Shown: positions 28,758-42,170 of the stretch, piece by piece
Layout of the letters: the number at the start of each line of letters is the position of its first letter
Numbering within the stretch: the stretch's first letter is position 1
From: Bretschneidera sinensis
Lineage: Eukaryota > Streptophyta > Magnoliopsida > Brassicales > Akaniaceae
Reading direction: 5' to 3'
DNA: 64,000 bases
NCBI GenBank assembly: GCA_023935145.1
Contig: CM043700.1
Location: 40,900,620-40,964,619, forward strand
Program-made: the position numbers and the translations under genes
Notes under the pieces: generated by a model
The model's database searches: none
The model's input: the letters and a program-made list of their open reading frames with translations, nothing else
What the model was told of the DNA's origin: nothing

Positions 28758-30229
28758 CTTTATTTATCTTCTTCCTCTTCTTCCTATTCTTCTTCTTATT
28801 CCTCTTTTTATTTTACCTCTTCTTCTTCTTCTTCTTCTTCTTCTTCTTCTTCTTCTTCTTCTTCTTCTTCTTCTTCTTCTTCTTCTTCTCTTTATTCTCC
28901 TTTTTTTTTTCCTTCTTCTCCTTCTCCTTCTTCTTATTCTTCTCATTTTTCTCTTTCTTCTCGTTCTTCTCAGTCTTCTCATTCTCGTTATTCTTCTCAC
29001 TCTCCTTCTCTTTCTCCTTCTTCTTCTTCTCCTCCTCCTCCTCCTCCTCCTCCCCCATCCTCATCACCCCTCCTCCTCCTCCCTTCATCCTCCTCCTCCT
29101 CCTCCTCCTTCTTCTCCTCATCCTCCTTCTTCTTCAGCTCCTCTTTTTTCTTCTTCTCATTTTTCTTTTTCTCCTCCTCCTCATTCTTCTTCTCATTTTC
29201 CTCATCCTCCTGTTTTTTTTTCTTCTTCTTCTTCTTCTTCTTCTTCTTCTTCTTCTTTTTCTTCTTCTTCCCCCTCCTCTTCATCCTTCTTCTTCTTCTT
29301 CTTCTCCTCCCTCTCCTCTTCCTACTTCTTCTTCTTCTCCTCTTCCTCCTCCTTCTCCTCCTGCTTTTTCTTCTTCTACTTCTTTTTTTTTTTCCCTCAT
29401 CTTCATGCTTCTTCTTCTTCTTCTTCTTCTTCTTCTCCTCTTCCTGCTTCTTCTTCTTCCCTCATCTTTCTCATTCTCTTTCTCCTTCTCCTTCTCCTCC
29501 TCATTCTTCTTCTTCTTATCCTCCTCCTCCTCCTCCTCTTTTTTCTTCTCCTTCTTCTTCTCTTTATCCTTCTTCTTCTCCTTATCCTTTTTCTTCTCCT
29601 TATCCTTATAATTCTTATGCTTCTTCTTATTCTTCTCCTTCTACTTCTTCTTCTTCTCATTCTCCCTCTCTTTCTTCTTCTTCTTCTCCTTCTTCTTCTC
29701 CTTCTTCTCCTTCTACTTCTTTTCCTTCTCCTTCTCCTTCTCCTTCTACTTCTCCTTCTCCTTCTACTTCTCCTTCTCCTTCTTCTCATTCTCATTCTTC
29801 TTCTTTTCCTCCTTCTCCTTCATCTTCTTCTCATTCTTATTGTTCTCCTTTTTCTTCTTCTTCTTCTTCTTCTTCTTCTTCTTCTTCTTCTTCTTCTTCT
29901 CCTCCTCCTCCTCCTCTTTCTTCTTCTCCTTCTTCTTTTCCTTCTCCTTCTCCTTCTCCTTCTCATTTTTCTTCTCCTCCTTTTCCTTATTCTTCTCCTT
30001 CTTCTCTTTCATCTCCTTCTTCTTCTCATTCTTCTCGTTCTTCTTCTTCTTCTTCTTCTTCTTCTTCTTCTTCTTCGTGTTTTTCTTCTTCTTCTTCTCC
30101 TTCTCCTTCTTCTACTTCTCATTCTTCTTCTCTTTCTTCTTCTTCTTCATCTTCTTCTTCTTCTTCTCCTCTTTCTCCTTCTTATTCTTCTTCTTCATCT
30201 TTCTTATCTTCCCCATCTTCTTCTTATTA
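28400..30229. repeat. 1.8-kb polypyrimidine (CTT/CCT)n tract
   Basis: Almost entirely C and T on the + strand, mainly CTT with blocks of CCT, scattered A and only about a dozen G. The longest pure runs are near 28486-28536, 28821-28890 and 29847-29898. Long open frames across it on both strands (for example 28114-30240, poly-Leu/Ser/Phe, and Lys/Arg/Glu runs on the other strand) follow from the repeat composition and are not genes. Such mirror-symmetric homopurine-homopyrimidine DNA can form triplex (H-DNA) structures. Confidence 0.95.
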
Positions 30230-33200
30230 TTAAAAAATAAATTATATTGTGTATCTAAAAATAAATATATGTGTAATTATTAAAAAAACTAACATATTAC
30301 ACACAATGAATAATGTACCTGTTGCACTGCAAAGAGAAACTTATAAAGTAAATTTATTATATATAGCAAGAGAGAAATGAAATGTTGGGAAAGATGTTTT
30401 GATTTTCATTTCCCAATGTAAATCAACCTACGCCAAAAAAAGAAAGTTGTTTTCTATATATTATCATTTAATAGTGTAAAATCTGATTTTACAACTAAAT
30501 CGATTTACTTTATACCAAATATATTGAAAATAACATTGTACTTTATGCAAAGCAAACGGAGCTTAAATGTTTTTTTAAATATTTATGGTGAGTTGCACAG
30601 ATCATTGTAACAAAACCCTTAAAAAGTATGAGACACAAAGGATGAATCATCAAATTATCTAACCGTCAAACGATCATGTGAAGCAGGTAAAAAACAATTC
30701 GATTAAAAAACAAACCGGAAAAGAAAAGGTAGGAAACGTCGCCGCATTGGGTGGGAGTAGTTACCACTTACCACGACTCAAGCGTTTGCTTTCTCTCTCC
30801 CACCGACAATGTTGGGTCGATTTCCAGCAAATTTGATTATTGGATTTTCATGACAGTTGAATTTTGGGTACTTCAACAAAATTCTAAAATGAAAGGTTCT
30901 AAGGTTCGTATCCAAGTTCTGGATTATTAGGTCGGATTCCTTAAAACACGACAAGAACTTCAAAATTCCAGCTGTATTTTGAATGCCTCAACTGAAATTT
31001 ACAGATTTCGTCTGATTCTTAACATTCTCTCATCGCACGTAGGGATCATGTTTGAATTGTGCAAAGTGAAACCATTATCCTTATATCTTCAAAAATAGTC
31101 TATGACTGAAAATGCACGTTGTTGTTATTATGGCGACTGTTGTTGTTGTTTCAGTGGCGACAACCATGAAAACAGAAATAAAGACTGAAGAGAAATAAAA
31201 GAGAGGCGGAGGAAGAGAAAGAAGAGTTGAGGAGATTATGGTTATTTTATCCATCTAATTTTATAAAAATTCAAATCTAGGTTCACTTGCAAATTTTATC
31301 AATTTTGAAAAAATTTGTCCATAACTAATTAAATTATACTAGAATTCATGTGAAAATGAATTCCAAACGTTTATTAACAAACCAAACATGTGATCAATTC
31401 ATTTATAAATGAATTCTATATTTTATTAACAAAGTAAACACAACAACTTATAAAATTCAAATGAATTCCATAAAATTTATGGAATTTATTTAAACCAAAT
31501 GGAGTATAAAGGGAAAAGAGAAAGAGAAAGAGAAATTAGAGAGCATGCCTTACAACAGTTGGCAATGAAGCAAATTTCATGCATAATTCAACGAGTTAAA
31601 AAGATGTAATGTAAATTTTCCAAATAAACACTGACCAACAGCAAAGATCTCAGGGACAGAGAAACAGAAAAGGGTTCTTCGTCCTTTGTTTTTGGTTTCC
31701 TTACTAGATTATTATTGGGGTCCGATCTGGAAGAAAAAAGAAGGGAGACAAACCTTTAAATTCATTGGTTTCGTGAAGAATTAGAATCTAATAGAGAAAA
31801 GCTACATGAACCTGCATTCACCATTGCAGAAAGAGCCATTCATATGCAGTAAGAGCCGTAATTTTGGGTTCGAGAGGAGAGTGAGGGGTAGTTTTTTTCT
31901 TTATTTTCCCAGAGTGACTTAGGGGATTAGTTTCACGTCGGTCGTAGGAGAAAAAGAGCCGGGAGTAGAAGGAAAATAAACTTCTGGGATGGTAAAGGGA
32001 ACGGGTTTGGAAGGAGAGTGCCTTCCTTTTAGAGTTGTGATATCGGTGATATCGGTTCCGTGTCAACTCATACAAAATTAAAAATGTTTACTCAATAATA
32101 ATAGAGAAATTAAATAATAATTTTAGTATTTAATTTTTTTAAAATAAAATTTAAATAATTATTATTTAATTTTATTATGATTACTAATGAACTTTCCTCA
32201 CATCGAATTTTTCTTTTCATTATCCTAACCCTATTTGAAGAGAGATTTTTTTCTCAAATTTTAACTGTAATATAGATTTTTGAATACTTAAATCCTTGTC
32301 TTTTCTCACAAAAAGATATGAAAATTTTTCTGTTAACTAAAAATAAATCAATTGCATTTTAAAAAATAACAATAAATATATTATATTGATTATTCATCAT
32401 AAATATTATATATTGAATATTAAGAAATAGATTGAGAGTGTCATCTTTGCATAATCACAAATTCTTTTTAATATTTGTTTTGTTTATGATTTTGTGGAGA
32501 TAAAATATCTCTCAAATTCGGTCTCATCAGGTTGAGAAATATGTCCTTGTTGAAGATAAGAACTTTTTCATTTTTGACTTGTAAACAAATTTCTATAAAT
32601 AAAAAAGGTTTCACTTTACGACTTAGTACTAAAGATTTAGATTTTCAGTAAGTGATAATATTTACGATAAGTTTGTCGCATAATTTAAAAGCTAAATATA
32701 TAACTTAAGGTTACATCAACAAAGTTGGTGGACACCTTTCAAGACAACAAATACAAAGTTGGTGGACAAGTCACGTGGTGGTAGGCCATTCTTCTCCCAC
32801 CAAAGGTAGCATATATAATTCCATAAATTTTCTTTAAGTCATCTTCAATATTTCATAATTATTTAGGCTATAATTTTTTTTTATGAAATTAAGAATATAA
32901 ATAAATTAAAAGAAACATTTTTCTTTTTCTACCTTTCACATGACGATTAATCATACATGGATTTTATATTTGTTAATATTTAAATATCGAGATGACAATA
33001 CTTAAACATCGAGATGTGAATCATTTACGATTGAATATCCAACTACAATAATAAAAAAAATAAAAATTGCATGCCCTTAAAAATAGGTCTCAAGATTAAA
33101 TATCATTACCTTTAATTATAAAATAAAACTTTTAAAACGGTTACTATCAATAAAAATAGTAAAATTAATATAAAATCAAAATGAACATTTGTTGGTTAGT

Positions 33201-34787
33201 CACGCATCATGAGAAATTTTCATTCTAAAAGATGATGACATATTTAAAAGTTTAAGATTCATAAGAACATTAATATGGGAATTATGATTTTCATATTTGT
33301 TTTTGTTTAAAGTATTTAATTTAGTTAGTGAATAGTATGACACTCATTTTAGTTATTAGAAGTATAAATATAAAGTAGCTATAAATTTGAGTTTCATATT
33401 ATGAGAAGAGAAAAAAATATATTTTTTTTTCCTATCCAAAAGAAATAAATGAAATGTTTAGGGAATAGTTTTCAGTTTTCAAAAACTGTTTTCGAAAATG
33501 AAAATTGAAAACAGTTTTCTCATATTTTCTGAAGAAAACATATTTGGATAATTATAACTCGAAAATTATTTCCAAATCAGAAAACAGTGAAATGTTGTTT
33601 GAATAATCTTATTTTGAAAACTGTTTTGATATACTTTGTAATTATATTTAGTATTGAGTTTAAATTTAAAATCTATATTAATTTTATTTATCATATTTAC
33701 TAAATACTTAAAAATAATTAATATTACTTTATTTTTAATATTTTTTATATTCCAATGGAGGAAGAATGAAACAGAGAAGTGAACATTGATTTTAAGACAA
33801 TTTTTCAAAAATTATATCAGAAAACACTAATTTGGAGTTTTCAGAAAATAGTTTTTAAAAACTAGTTTTTTAAAAATTGTTTTAGAAAATTACTTTTAAA
33901 AATTGTTTGCCAAATATGAAAATGAGTTTTTTAAAACTGATTTTGGTTTTTGAAAACAGAAAACAGTTTTTAAAAACTCATTTTCAAACATACCCAAATG
34001 GATAGAGGTGAAAATTCAAATTAATTGATCATGTTAAAATATTAAAAATTTACTTTGAGGTAATCCCCTTGTATTTTGAACAATTACTTGCCTCACTTCA
34101 TTTTTTTCTTTTTTATTTATAGTGATGATTTAACCTACTTTTAATCACTACTCATTCCCACAATAACCTATCTTATTCATAAAGGGTTGTTGACATGAGC
34201 AATCAAACTCAAGACCTCTACATATTCAAATACATTTGACCAGAAGTAATTATTATTGAACCAAAATACTTTTTTTTTTTACCTTTTTTACTTGTTGTTT
34301 GAAATTTTAACGCATTGTGTTAATAAATCGTTAATCCGAATATAATGTATTGAATAGATAACATGACATAATGTTTAAATTTGTTAAATGATTGATATTG
34401 GATTGACACGATTATTTGATACATAATTTATCCAATTTACTTTTTTATTTTTATATTAATTAATCATAATTAAATAAAACAATTTATTATACTTAAAATA
34501 TCATAATATATATAAGTAAATTAATTTTATTGCAATACAAATTAATTAATTAAATATATTAATTTCGGATCTACTCCATAAAAAAGCGAAGGCGCACCAT
34601 CCTTTTCATACACCGGCAATACGTAAAAGTTACCCCAAATAGAAATCAAGTTTTTTTTAAAAAAAAAAAAACCAAAAAGCGGTGAGAAAAAAAAGAGAAA
34701 AAGATAAGGAAGAAATCCAATTATTAGATTAGCATTTAGATAGAGAGAGAGAGAGAGAGTGAGACTAATACGTACGGTGGTGAGTAG
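30230..34787. other. AT-rich intergenic DNA upstream of methionine synthase gene
   Basis: No supported gene. The block 30680-32070 is less AT-rich and has short frames (for example 31818-32075, minus) without recognisable domains. It may be regulatory or a decayed gene. A MITE-like inverted repeat at about 33457-33998 is listed separately. Confidence 0.4.
33457..33998. mobile_element. MITE-like inverted-repeat element
   Basis: The left arm (GGGAATAGTTTTCAGTTTTC then AAAAACTGTTTTC) is largely complementary to the right arm (GAAAACAGTTTTTAAAAACT then CATTTTCAAACATACCC). The interior repeats the same GTTTTC/GAAAAC words and has no coding capacity. Exact ends and target duplication are not certain. 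Confidence 0.5.
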
Positions 34788-34794
34788 TATAAAT
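34788..34794 (+). promoter_or_regulatory. Probable TATA box of methionine synthase gene
   Basis: TATAAAT lies about 25-30 bp upstream of the likely transcript start (around 34820). A GA repeat (34743-34759) just upstream could act as a GAGA-type or CT-rich promoter element. The position fits the 5'-UTR exon that ends at the splice donor at 34921. Confidence 0.55.
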
Positions 34795-34814
34795 GAGCCA
34801 AGACTCCCTTCACT

Positions 34815-36076
34815 CACTTGCGCCGTTCACATCTCTGAGGAGAATATCATCGATAAACTCTCTCTCCCTTGCTTTCTCAAGAAACTCTATCTCCTTCCTT
34901 CGCATCACTTTCCGCACTAGGTATATGTCGAGTATCTAAATCTATTCATTTCTTAATTTTTTTATTCGAATTACATTAAATTTCTTGATATATTGTTGCA
35001 TCCTCGCTTATTGCTAGATCTTACGTTTTTGTTTTCAGTTCTCAGTTTGTGTGGTGTGGATCGTTTTTGTTTGGTAGATGAGAAAATGGAGGAATGGGAA
35101 AAAAATGAAACCGAATTTTTTAAGTATCGAGTGATGCTTTTTTTTTTTTTATAAGTTTAGCATCGAGTGATACTATTGTTTGTCATTACCAAAATACACA
35201 TGATTCACTGAGTGAAATGGATGGAGTTTGAGATTGTTTGCTATTCCAAACGGAGCTTGTTATTTCGGATCAGTTTGCACCCCCTTGGTGCTTTATTAAT
35301 ACTATTTTTACTTATAAAAAAGTTGGTTTTGATCTGTTTGTGCTTTTCTGTTATTGTCTTTTCTTTTTTCTCTAATTTTAATTATTGTGTTTATTTACAA
35401 TGCTTGAATTTTTAGATCCAATCTGATATGAGGAAGCTTTCAACCTTACTTTGAGTTAAGCTATCGGTAATTGTAGTCATTGTTTTCTGCGACCAGTTTC
35501 CATTTGGTTTTAGATTGTTTGTTGTTAGCATTTGGTTGATTAAATTAAATTTAATAGCTCGAAATATTTTATTTGTGGTAGGTGTTGATTGATTTTGTGT
35601 TTGTACCACGTGATCTCAACAGTTTGTTCATTATTTCCATCTAAGATTCTGTTTTCTTGTTACTTCTTGTCGCTTTCTGTTAACATTTCTCAGGCAGCAC
35701 AACTTAATTTGGATTAGCTACATTTATCCTTTTTGCTAACGTTGAGGAAAATTTAATGTAATTTGAAGTACAATTGATTTTGAAGTTTGGAAGTTCCATT
35801 TTGACCAACTGGTTTTATGTAAGTTGAGTTGCTCTGTTTGACGTATTCTTTTTAGTCTCTATTTTGAATTGTCTGGTTTTTCTGCCCATTAATTGGATAT
35901 AGCTTGAATTGATGGATCCATTTTCCCTGATCTAAAATTATTTTGGGTTTAAATATCAGTTTTGGGTGATTGTCATTGGTGATTGGTAGAGGATTTGTGT
36001 GCATTCTGATAAAGCATTGAATGTGCCCCGTGATGGAATCTAAATTTTGTTACTTCTTTTGCATGTGCTGAAACAG
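34815..36076 (+). other. 5'-UTR exon and leader intron of methionine synthase gene
   Basis: A CT-rich leader exon ends CACTAG at 34920 before a GTATATG donor. The intron (34921-36076, 1156 bp, T-rich) ends in AAACAG, and only AGCA separates this acceptor from the ATG at 36081. The T-rich composition fits a plant leader intron. Leader introns close to the promoter often raise expression of housekeeping genes in plants, but that is an inference here. The 5' end of the exon is approximate. Confidence 0.6.
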
Positions 36077-36080
36077 AGCA

Positions 36081-39000
36081 ATGGCCTCCCATATTGTTGG
36101 GTATCCTCGTATGGGCCCAAAGAGAGAGCTCAAGTTTGCCTTGGAATCTTTCTGGGATGGCAAGAGCAGTATGGAGGAATTGGAGAAAGTGGCAGCAGAC
36201 CTCAGGGAATCCATCTGGAAGCAGATGGCTGATGCCGGAATCAAGTATATTCCTAGCAACACTTTTTCATACTATGATCAAGTGTTGGATACGACAGCAA
36301 TGCTTGGGGCCGTTCCCCCCAGATATGGTTGGAACAGCAGTGAAATTGGGTTTGATATTTACTTCTCCATGGCTAGGGGTAATGCCTCTGTTCCTGCTAT
36401 GGAGATGACTAAGTGGTTTGATACCAACTAGTAAGTGATGAATTCTCTTCATGTTTTGAGTGTGCTTAAAAATTGGGATTTTGTTTCTCTAATTTTGTAA
36501 TGCAACACAAATTACTTCTTATTACAGCCATTACATTGTCCCTGAATTGGGACCAGATGTAAAGTTCTCCTATGCATCTCACAAGGCTGTCGATGAATTC
36601 AAGGAGGCCAAAGCTGTAAGCTTACTAGAGTACCTTTCCATTATTATTTTTTCCCTTTCTGTTACTACTTAAATGATCAGCGAGAGCTTGAATGTTCCCT
36701 AGAAACTAAATTAATATATTTATTAGTTTCCATGGAATTTGAACTTCTTCCCTTAGTGGAGCCATTACAGAAATGGAGGAGCTGCTGCAATTGAGATCTT
36801 TAATATAGAATGTGTAATTCATTATCAAAAATATAAAATAAAAAAAAATACATGCAATTAACTTTCAACTTTATAATGAATTAGGTGAAGGTGACAGATT
36901 TCCATATGTTTCCACGGATTGCCTAACTTTGTATTTATAAAAAATTTTAACTATTGATATCACAAGTGACCACATATGGACCTCTTGTAAAAGCCTGAAG
37001 CCAGAAACAAATACTTTTGGTTTGTGTAAGCTGCCAAGCGAAAATGGAGAGCTTTTTCACTGATTTAATTGGCCTGGTGTAGCTATGGATTTTATTTTGT
37101 TTTTGAGTTCTGATTCTCTGTTCTCTACTTAATTATATGAGTCACTTGGTTCACTGATGAGCTATTATTTTTCTGTGATATAGCTTGGAGTTGATACTGT
37201 GCCTGTCCTTATCGGTCCTGTGTCCTACTTGTTGCTGTCAAAACCAGCAAAGGGTGTGGAGAAATCCTTCTCTCTTCTTTCTTTAATTGACAGCATTCTT
37301 CCAGTCTACAAGTAAGGACTTTAACTTTTTCTTTAACCCCTTTTTGGTGGATCAGCACATTATAGGACAGAGATAGATCAAAATTAATTTAAACATACTA
37401 AGATATTTTGTAGATGCTTCTGGCTTGATAATCTGTACTAATGATTATTGCCCGGCAGGGAAGTTGTGGCTGAACTAAAGGCTGCTGGTGCTGCATGGAT
37501 TCAGTTTGATGAGCCCACCCTTGTGATGGATCTTGAGGCCCACCAATTGCAAGCATTTACTCATGCTTACTCACAGCTAGAGTCATCTCTAGCTGGTTTG
37601 AATGTTCTAATCGAGACATACTTTGCTGATATTCCTGCTGAGGCATACAAAACACTTGCTTCTCTGAAGGGTGTCAGTGGGTTTGGATTTGACCTGGTTC
37701 GTGGAACAAAGACCCTTGATTTGATTAAAGATGATTTTCCTTCAGGAAAAATTCTCTTTGCTGGAGTGGTTGATGGAAGGAACATTTGGGCTAATGATCT
37801 TGCTTTTTCACTCCGAACTTTGCAGTCTCTTGAGGGCATTGTTGGAAAAGGTATTAATTATTAGTAAAAGTTTGCAATTCCTCTTTACTTTGCTTGAAAT
37901 TTACAAAATGCTATCCATGCTCTTACTTAGACAAACTCGTAGTCTCCACTTCGTGCTCTCTACTTCACACTGCCGTTGACCTAGTAAATGAGACTAAGTT
38001 GGATAAGGAGCTAAAGTCATGGCTTGCTTTTGCTGCACAGAAAATAGTTGAAGTGAATGCTCTAGCCAAAGCATTGTCTGGGAACAAGGATGAGGTACTT
38101 CACTTATTTCATCATATATTGCTTTCCAGTTTCCACTATTTCAATTTTGGAAGCACAAATTACAAGGTTATAAGTAAAAGGATTTGCAAGTTTACTTTTA
38201 TAAAATACCTATTCAAACTCATTTTCGGTGATTTTGGAGCTCTTTGAAATCTCCATTCAATATTTTTCAATAGTGGATGTACTAAATTATGGTTCTAGAT
38301 CAATTTTGTAAACTTATTGATACTTCAGGTGTCAAAAGTTTGGAGAAGCTTGGGAAATTTTGTCCCTCGGTATATATATATATATATAGTAGGTGGCCCC
38401 TTTAGGCAGCTATTTTCTTAACTTCACTAAAAGAGTTTTCTGCTTATAAGATACAGATAGTGTTTCTGCAGTTGCTTAGAAATTCTTACTGAGAAAAAGC
38501 TCGAATATATACATGCATAAATACATACTTAAGATATAGTTTAAATCTAAATAAGTGAGAACTCGCCTAGACTGAAAATCTGGTACTCCATATTTACTAA
38601 CTTTAGTACCTACTGTAATACAAACAGTAGGAATAATTCTAAGCATTTCATTGTCTATTCTTCTTTTTGTAGGCATTCTTTGCTTCCAATTCTACAGCTC
38701 ATGCTTCACGAAAATCCTCCCCAAGGGTGACAAATGAGGCTGTCCAAAAAGCTGTAAGTGATTTTCAGAAAACTATTTTGTTTTTCATTCTCTAGAATGG
38801 CCTGTTGTAACTCCATTGGAAACACCTTGGATCATTGTTTTCTCCTTCCCAGGCTGCTGCTTTGAAGGGTTCTGATCACCGCCGTGCCACAAATGTAAGT
38901 GCCAGACTGGAGGCCCAGCAGAAGCAGCTGAACCTTCCAATTCTTCCAACAACCACTATTGGATCTTTCCCCCAGACCATGGCTCTTAGAAGAACTCGCC

Positions 39001-40689
39001 GTGAATACAAGGCTAAGAAGTAACTATTCTCGCTCTTCAGATAGTGTTGCTATCCGACTTTCTGATGATATCAAGTTGTAATATTATATATTATGTAAAC
39101 TCGTTTTTCTCTTATGTTTTCAGGATCTCCGAGGATAATTATGTCAAAGCCATGAAGGAGGAAATAAACAAAGTTGTCCAACTTCAGGAAGAGCTTGACA
39201 TCGATGTTTTGGTGCATGGAGAGCCAGAGGTGAGCTTTATCTCAAAACAGATAGCTAGTACTTCTCATTAGGCTTTACTTTGTTCTCATTGTCTCTTTCC
39301 ATGTTGCCACTGCAGAGAAACGATATGGTTGAGTACTTTGGTGAGCAGTTGTCTGGTTTTGCTTTCACCGTGAATGGGTGGGTCCAGTCTTATGGATCCC
39401 GTTGTGTCAAGCCTCCTATCATCTATGGTGATGTGAGTCGCCCCAAGGCCATGACTGTCTTCTGGTCTTCCATGGCTCAGAGTATGACTAAGCGACCAAT
39501 GAAGGGAATGCTCACTGGCCCTGTTACAATTCTGAACTGGTCTTTTGTAAGAAATGACCAGCCCAGGTAAGAAAGTAAACCTGAACTAATTTAACAATTT
39601 TCAGTCTTTGGGATTTCCAGATAACTAACGTTATAGCATCTGCCTATTGCCAGACATGATACCTGCTATCAGATAGCCTTGGCCATCAAGGATGAGGTAG
39701 AGGATCTTGAGAAGGCTGGTATTACTGTTATCCAGATTGATGAGGCTGCTTTAAGAGAGGGATTGCCTCTTAGGAAGTCTGAGCAGGCTTCCTATCTGGA
39801 TTGGGCTGTTCACTCCTTCAGGATTACTAATTGCGGTATCAAAGACACTACACAGGTTCATATACACCTTGGAGGCCCACTTTATCTAATTTTTAATAGT
39901 CAGAAATCTGTGGTATAGACCTCCATTATAGGTCTTCAATTGCTTTGGTATGACATGTGAAGCATGGTATATTTTCAAATTAAAAATTATAGGAATTACT
40001 CCTATGAATTGTTGAGAAATCTGGAATATTTATCTTTCAGATTACAAATGTAGGAATAATATATCCTTCGGTAGCTAAAGACTTAGATATATTGTTAATT
40101 CAGAGAACAAATCCCCTCAGGAAGATGTTAGAGAGAAAAGCACACATATTGTAATTGTGGAACTAAATTAGTTGGTAGCTTTTCTTTTTCTGAGAAAGAT
40201 ATTGGTGTTCATTATTTCTATTAAAATATAATGTTGTAGTATAAGATCAAGCTATTTTTGCACAATTTGAAATCATTGAGCAATTAATTTTTAACGTCTT
40301 TCTGTAAATATTTTTGACAGATCCACACCCACATGTGCTACTCACACTTCAATGACATCATTCACTCAATCATAGACATGGATGCTGATGTGATCACCAT
40401 TGAAAACTCGAGATCAGATGAGAAGCTTCTCTCCGTCTTCCGTGAGGGGGTGAAGTATGGTGCTGGTATTGGTCCTGGCGTGTATGACATCCACTCACCT
40501 AGGATCCCATCCACAGAAGAAATTGCTGATCGTGTCAACAAGATGCTTGCAGTCCTTGAGAGCAACATCCTCTGGGTCAACCCTGATTGTGGCCTCAAGA
40601 CCCGCAAGTACACTGAAGTTGAGCCTGCCCTCAGCAACATGGTTGCCGCTGCCAAGCTGATCCGAACCCAGCTCGCAAGTGCTAAATGA
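36081..40689 (+). CDS. Cobalamin-independent methionine synthase (5-methyltetrahydropteroyltriglutamate-homocysteine methyltransferase)
   Basis: It transfers the methyl group of 5-methyl-THF-polyglutamate to homocysteine to make methionine, and regenerates methionine in the S-adenosylmethionine cycle. Eleven coding exons join without frame errors: 36081-36430, 36528-36615, 37184-37311, 37459-37850, 37931-38094, 38673-38753, 38853-39019, 39124-39229, 39316-39566, 39654-39855, 40321-40689. The product is exactly 765 aa, the family length. It has the N-terminal MetE domain ([20 protein letters not shown]) and the C-terminal catalytic domain. Zinc ligands are H647 and C649 (HTHMCYSHF), E671 (ITIENSRS) and C733 (NPDCGLKTR). 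There is no transit peptide, so it is the cytosolic form (MS1/MS2 type). All introns have GT-AG ends. The gene appears intact and functional. Confidence 0.97.
38371..38388. repeat. (TA)n microsatellite in methionine synthase intron 5
   Basis: 18 bp of TA repeats in the intron between exons 37931-38094 and 38673-38753. Confidence 0.9.
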
Positions 40690-42170
40690 GTCCAGAAAAA
40701 TGACGTAAAGTTACATATTTTTTATACTTGACATCTGTCAAATCTTGAATAGTATAAGTTTTTTTGTTGAGGCTAGTTTTTTTTTTTCTTATTAGTTACG
40801 GATTTGCAAGATGTGCCTTTTTGTCTTCTATTTTGTTTTATTTCCCCATCTCCATGAAGCTGTTCTGTTTGCTTCATTTATGTATCTTAGCATATTTCCA
40901 TGTGTTCACATATGCTAGTACTACATATCTTTCATTTTTCGACTTTTTTTATACATGTAATATTGGATCTGAGCTCGGACTGAGGCACTGGGCAGGGCTG
41001 CCATTAGGTTACCCTTCTAGGAAGGATTCGGAGGTGATCATTAAAAGGTCTAATCAAGTCAACTCTTACACTTGGTCTTTCTTCAAACATGATACGATAT
41101 AATTATAATTGTGTGATTTTAATGTTAACCTCAATTAATCGGTTATTTTTAATTCTTCTATTTAAGAGATTTGGATTCGATTTCTATCTATCAACATACC
41201 TAATTTTATTTGTGTGATTCTATACGTTTATTTTGTGTCTCACGCTTTTTAAACCCTTCGTACATCATTTGTCATGCAGGAATTCTGTTTTCTGTTTGCA
41301 CTTCTGCATTTCTCTAACTCAAATCTCATGCCCATCTTACTCTATCCGTGAAATGTGAAAATCATATTGATTAAAAAGACGGTGAAAATCATAGAATCCA
41401 CTCTCCATTTGTGTGTCGTGGATATCACACTACAAAACCAAGAACATACGTTCTCCTTTGATCCCTTTTTACCAGGGGTCCAGTTGAAGGCTGCATCTCC
41501 TCCGTCCTTAGCAGATTCTAAATGAACGGTCGGAAATGGAATCATATTAATATCCAGTGAAAAAAAATAAACAATCTTCTTATGGTTCCCCAAAGGATTG
41601 TGTCAAATGATTGAACAAAGAAATAAAAAAAAATATTAGGAAATAAAGAATTGTAGAATGGATTAAAAATAAAATAATTAATTAAGCATAAAATAAAATT
41701 ATATTTGAAAAATGAGAAAGTATATTTGAAGTGACTTTTTATCAATTTTTTGCTTATTTTAATAATTACAATAGATTTCACCACAATTAAAACATTATAT
41801 TTTGGTTAAAATAAAATGGAACTAGTTATAAAAAATTTGAGTTATAATTTTGAGTTATGCATTTTTAAAAAAATTTTAAAATAATTATTATTCAATTTTT
41901 CATAATTACCTATAAATTTTTTTATTCCATCATAATTTTCATACAAATGAATAGATAAGACTCAAAACAAAAAATCTCATGGCAGTTAATTAGGTACACA
42001 TAAACACGCGGGAAGCATTTCATTTCCTTACTATCAACTCCCTCTTCTCTATTAACAGCCTCTCTCACAAGTTCATCATTTTTCCCTTCGCCTGCAAGAT
42101 ATTTAAAATCCGAAACACTTTCTATTCCATAAAAAAGTTATTAATTCATCATTTCTGAAAAGTGACAGAA
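40690..42170. other. 3' UTR of methionine synthase and promoter region of dsRNA-binding gene
   Basis: The first about 250-300 bp is T-rich 3' UTR. The rest is AT-rich intergenic DNA. Pyrimidine-rich leader-like sequence (CTCCCTCTTCTCTATT) at about 42040 precedes the next ATG. No clear TATA box or terminator can be fixed. Confidence 0.45.

Noticed and set aside
28114..30240. A 708-codon open frame (poly-Leu/Ser) and several Lys/Arg/Glu-rich frames on the other strand
   Set aside because: They arise automatically from the polypyrimidine tract, which rarely contains stop codons in any frame. There are no domains and no normal codon use.
31818..32075. An 85-codon minus-strand frame
   Set aside because: Low-complexity Ser/Arg composition with no recognisable domain or splice context.
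42162..42170. An earlier GTG start three codons upstream of the dsRNA-binding protein ATG
   Set aside because: Plant genes use ATG, and the ATG at 42171 starts the first dsRBD directly, as in relatives.
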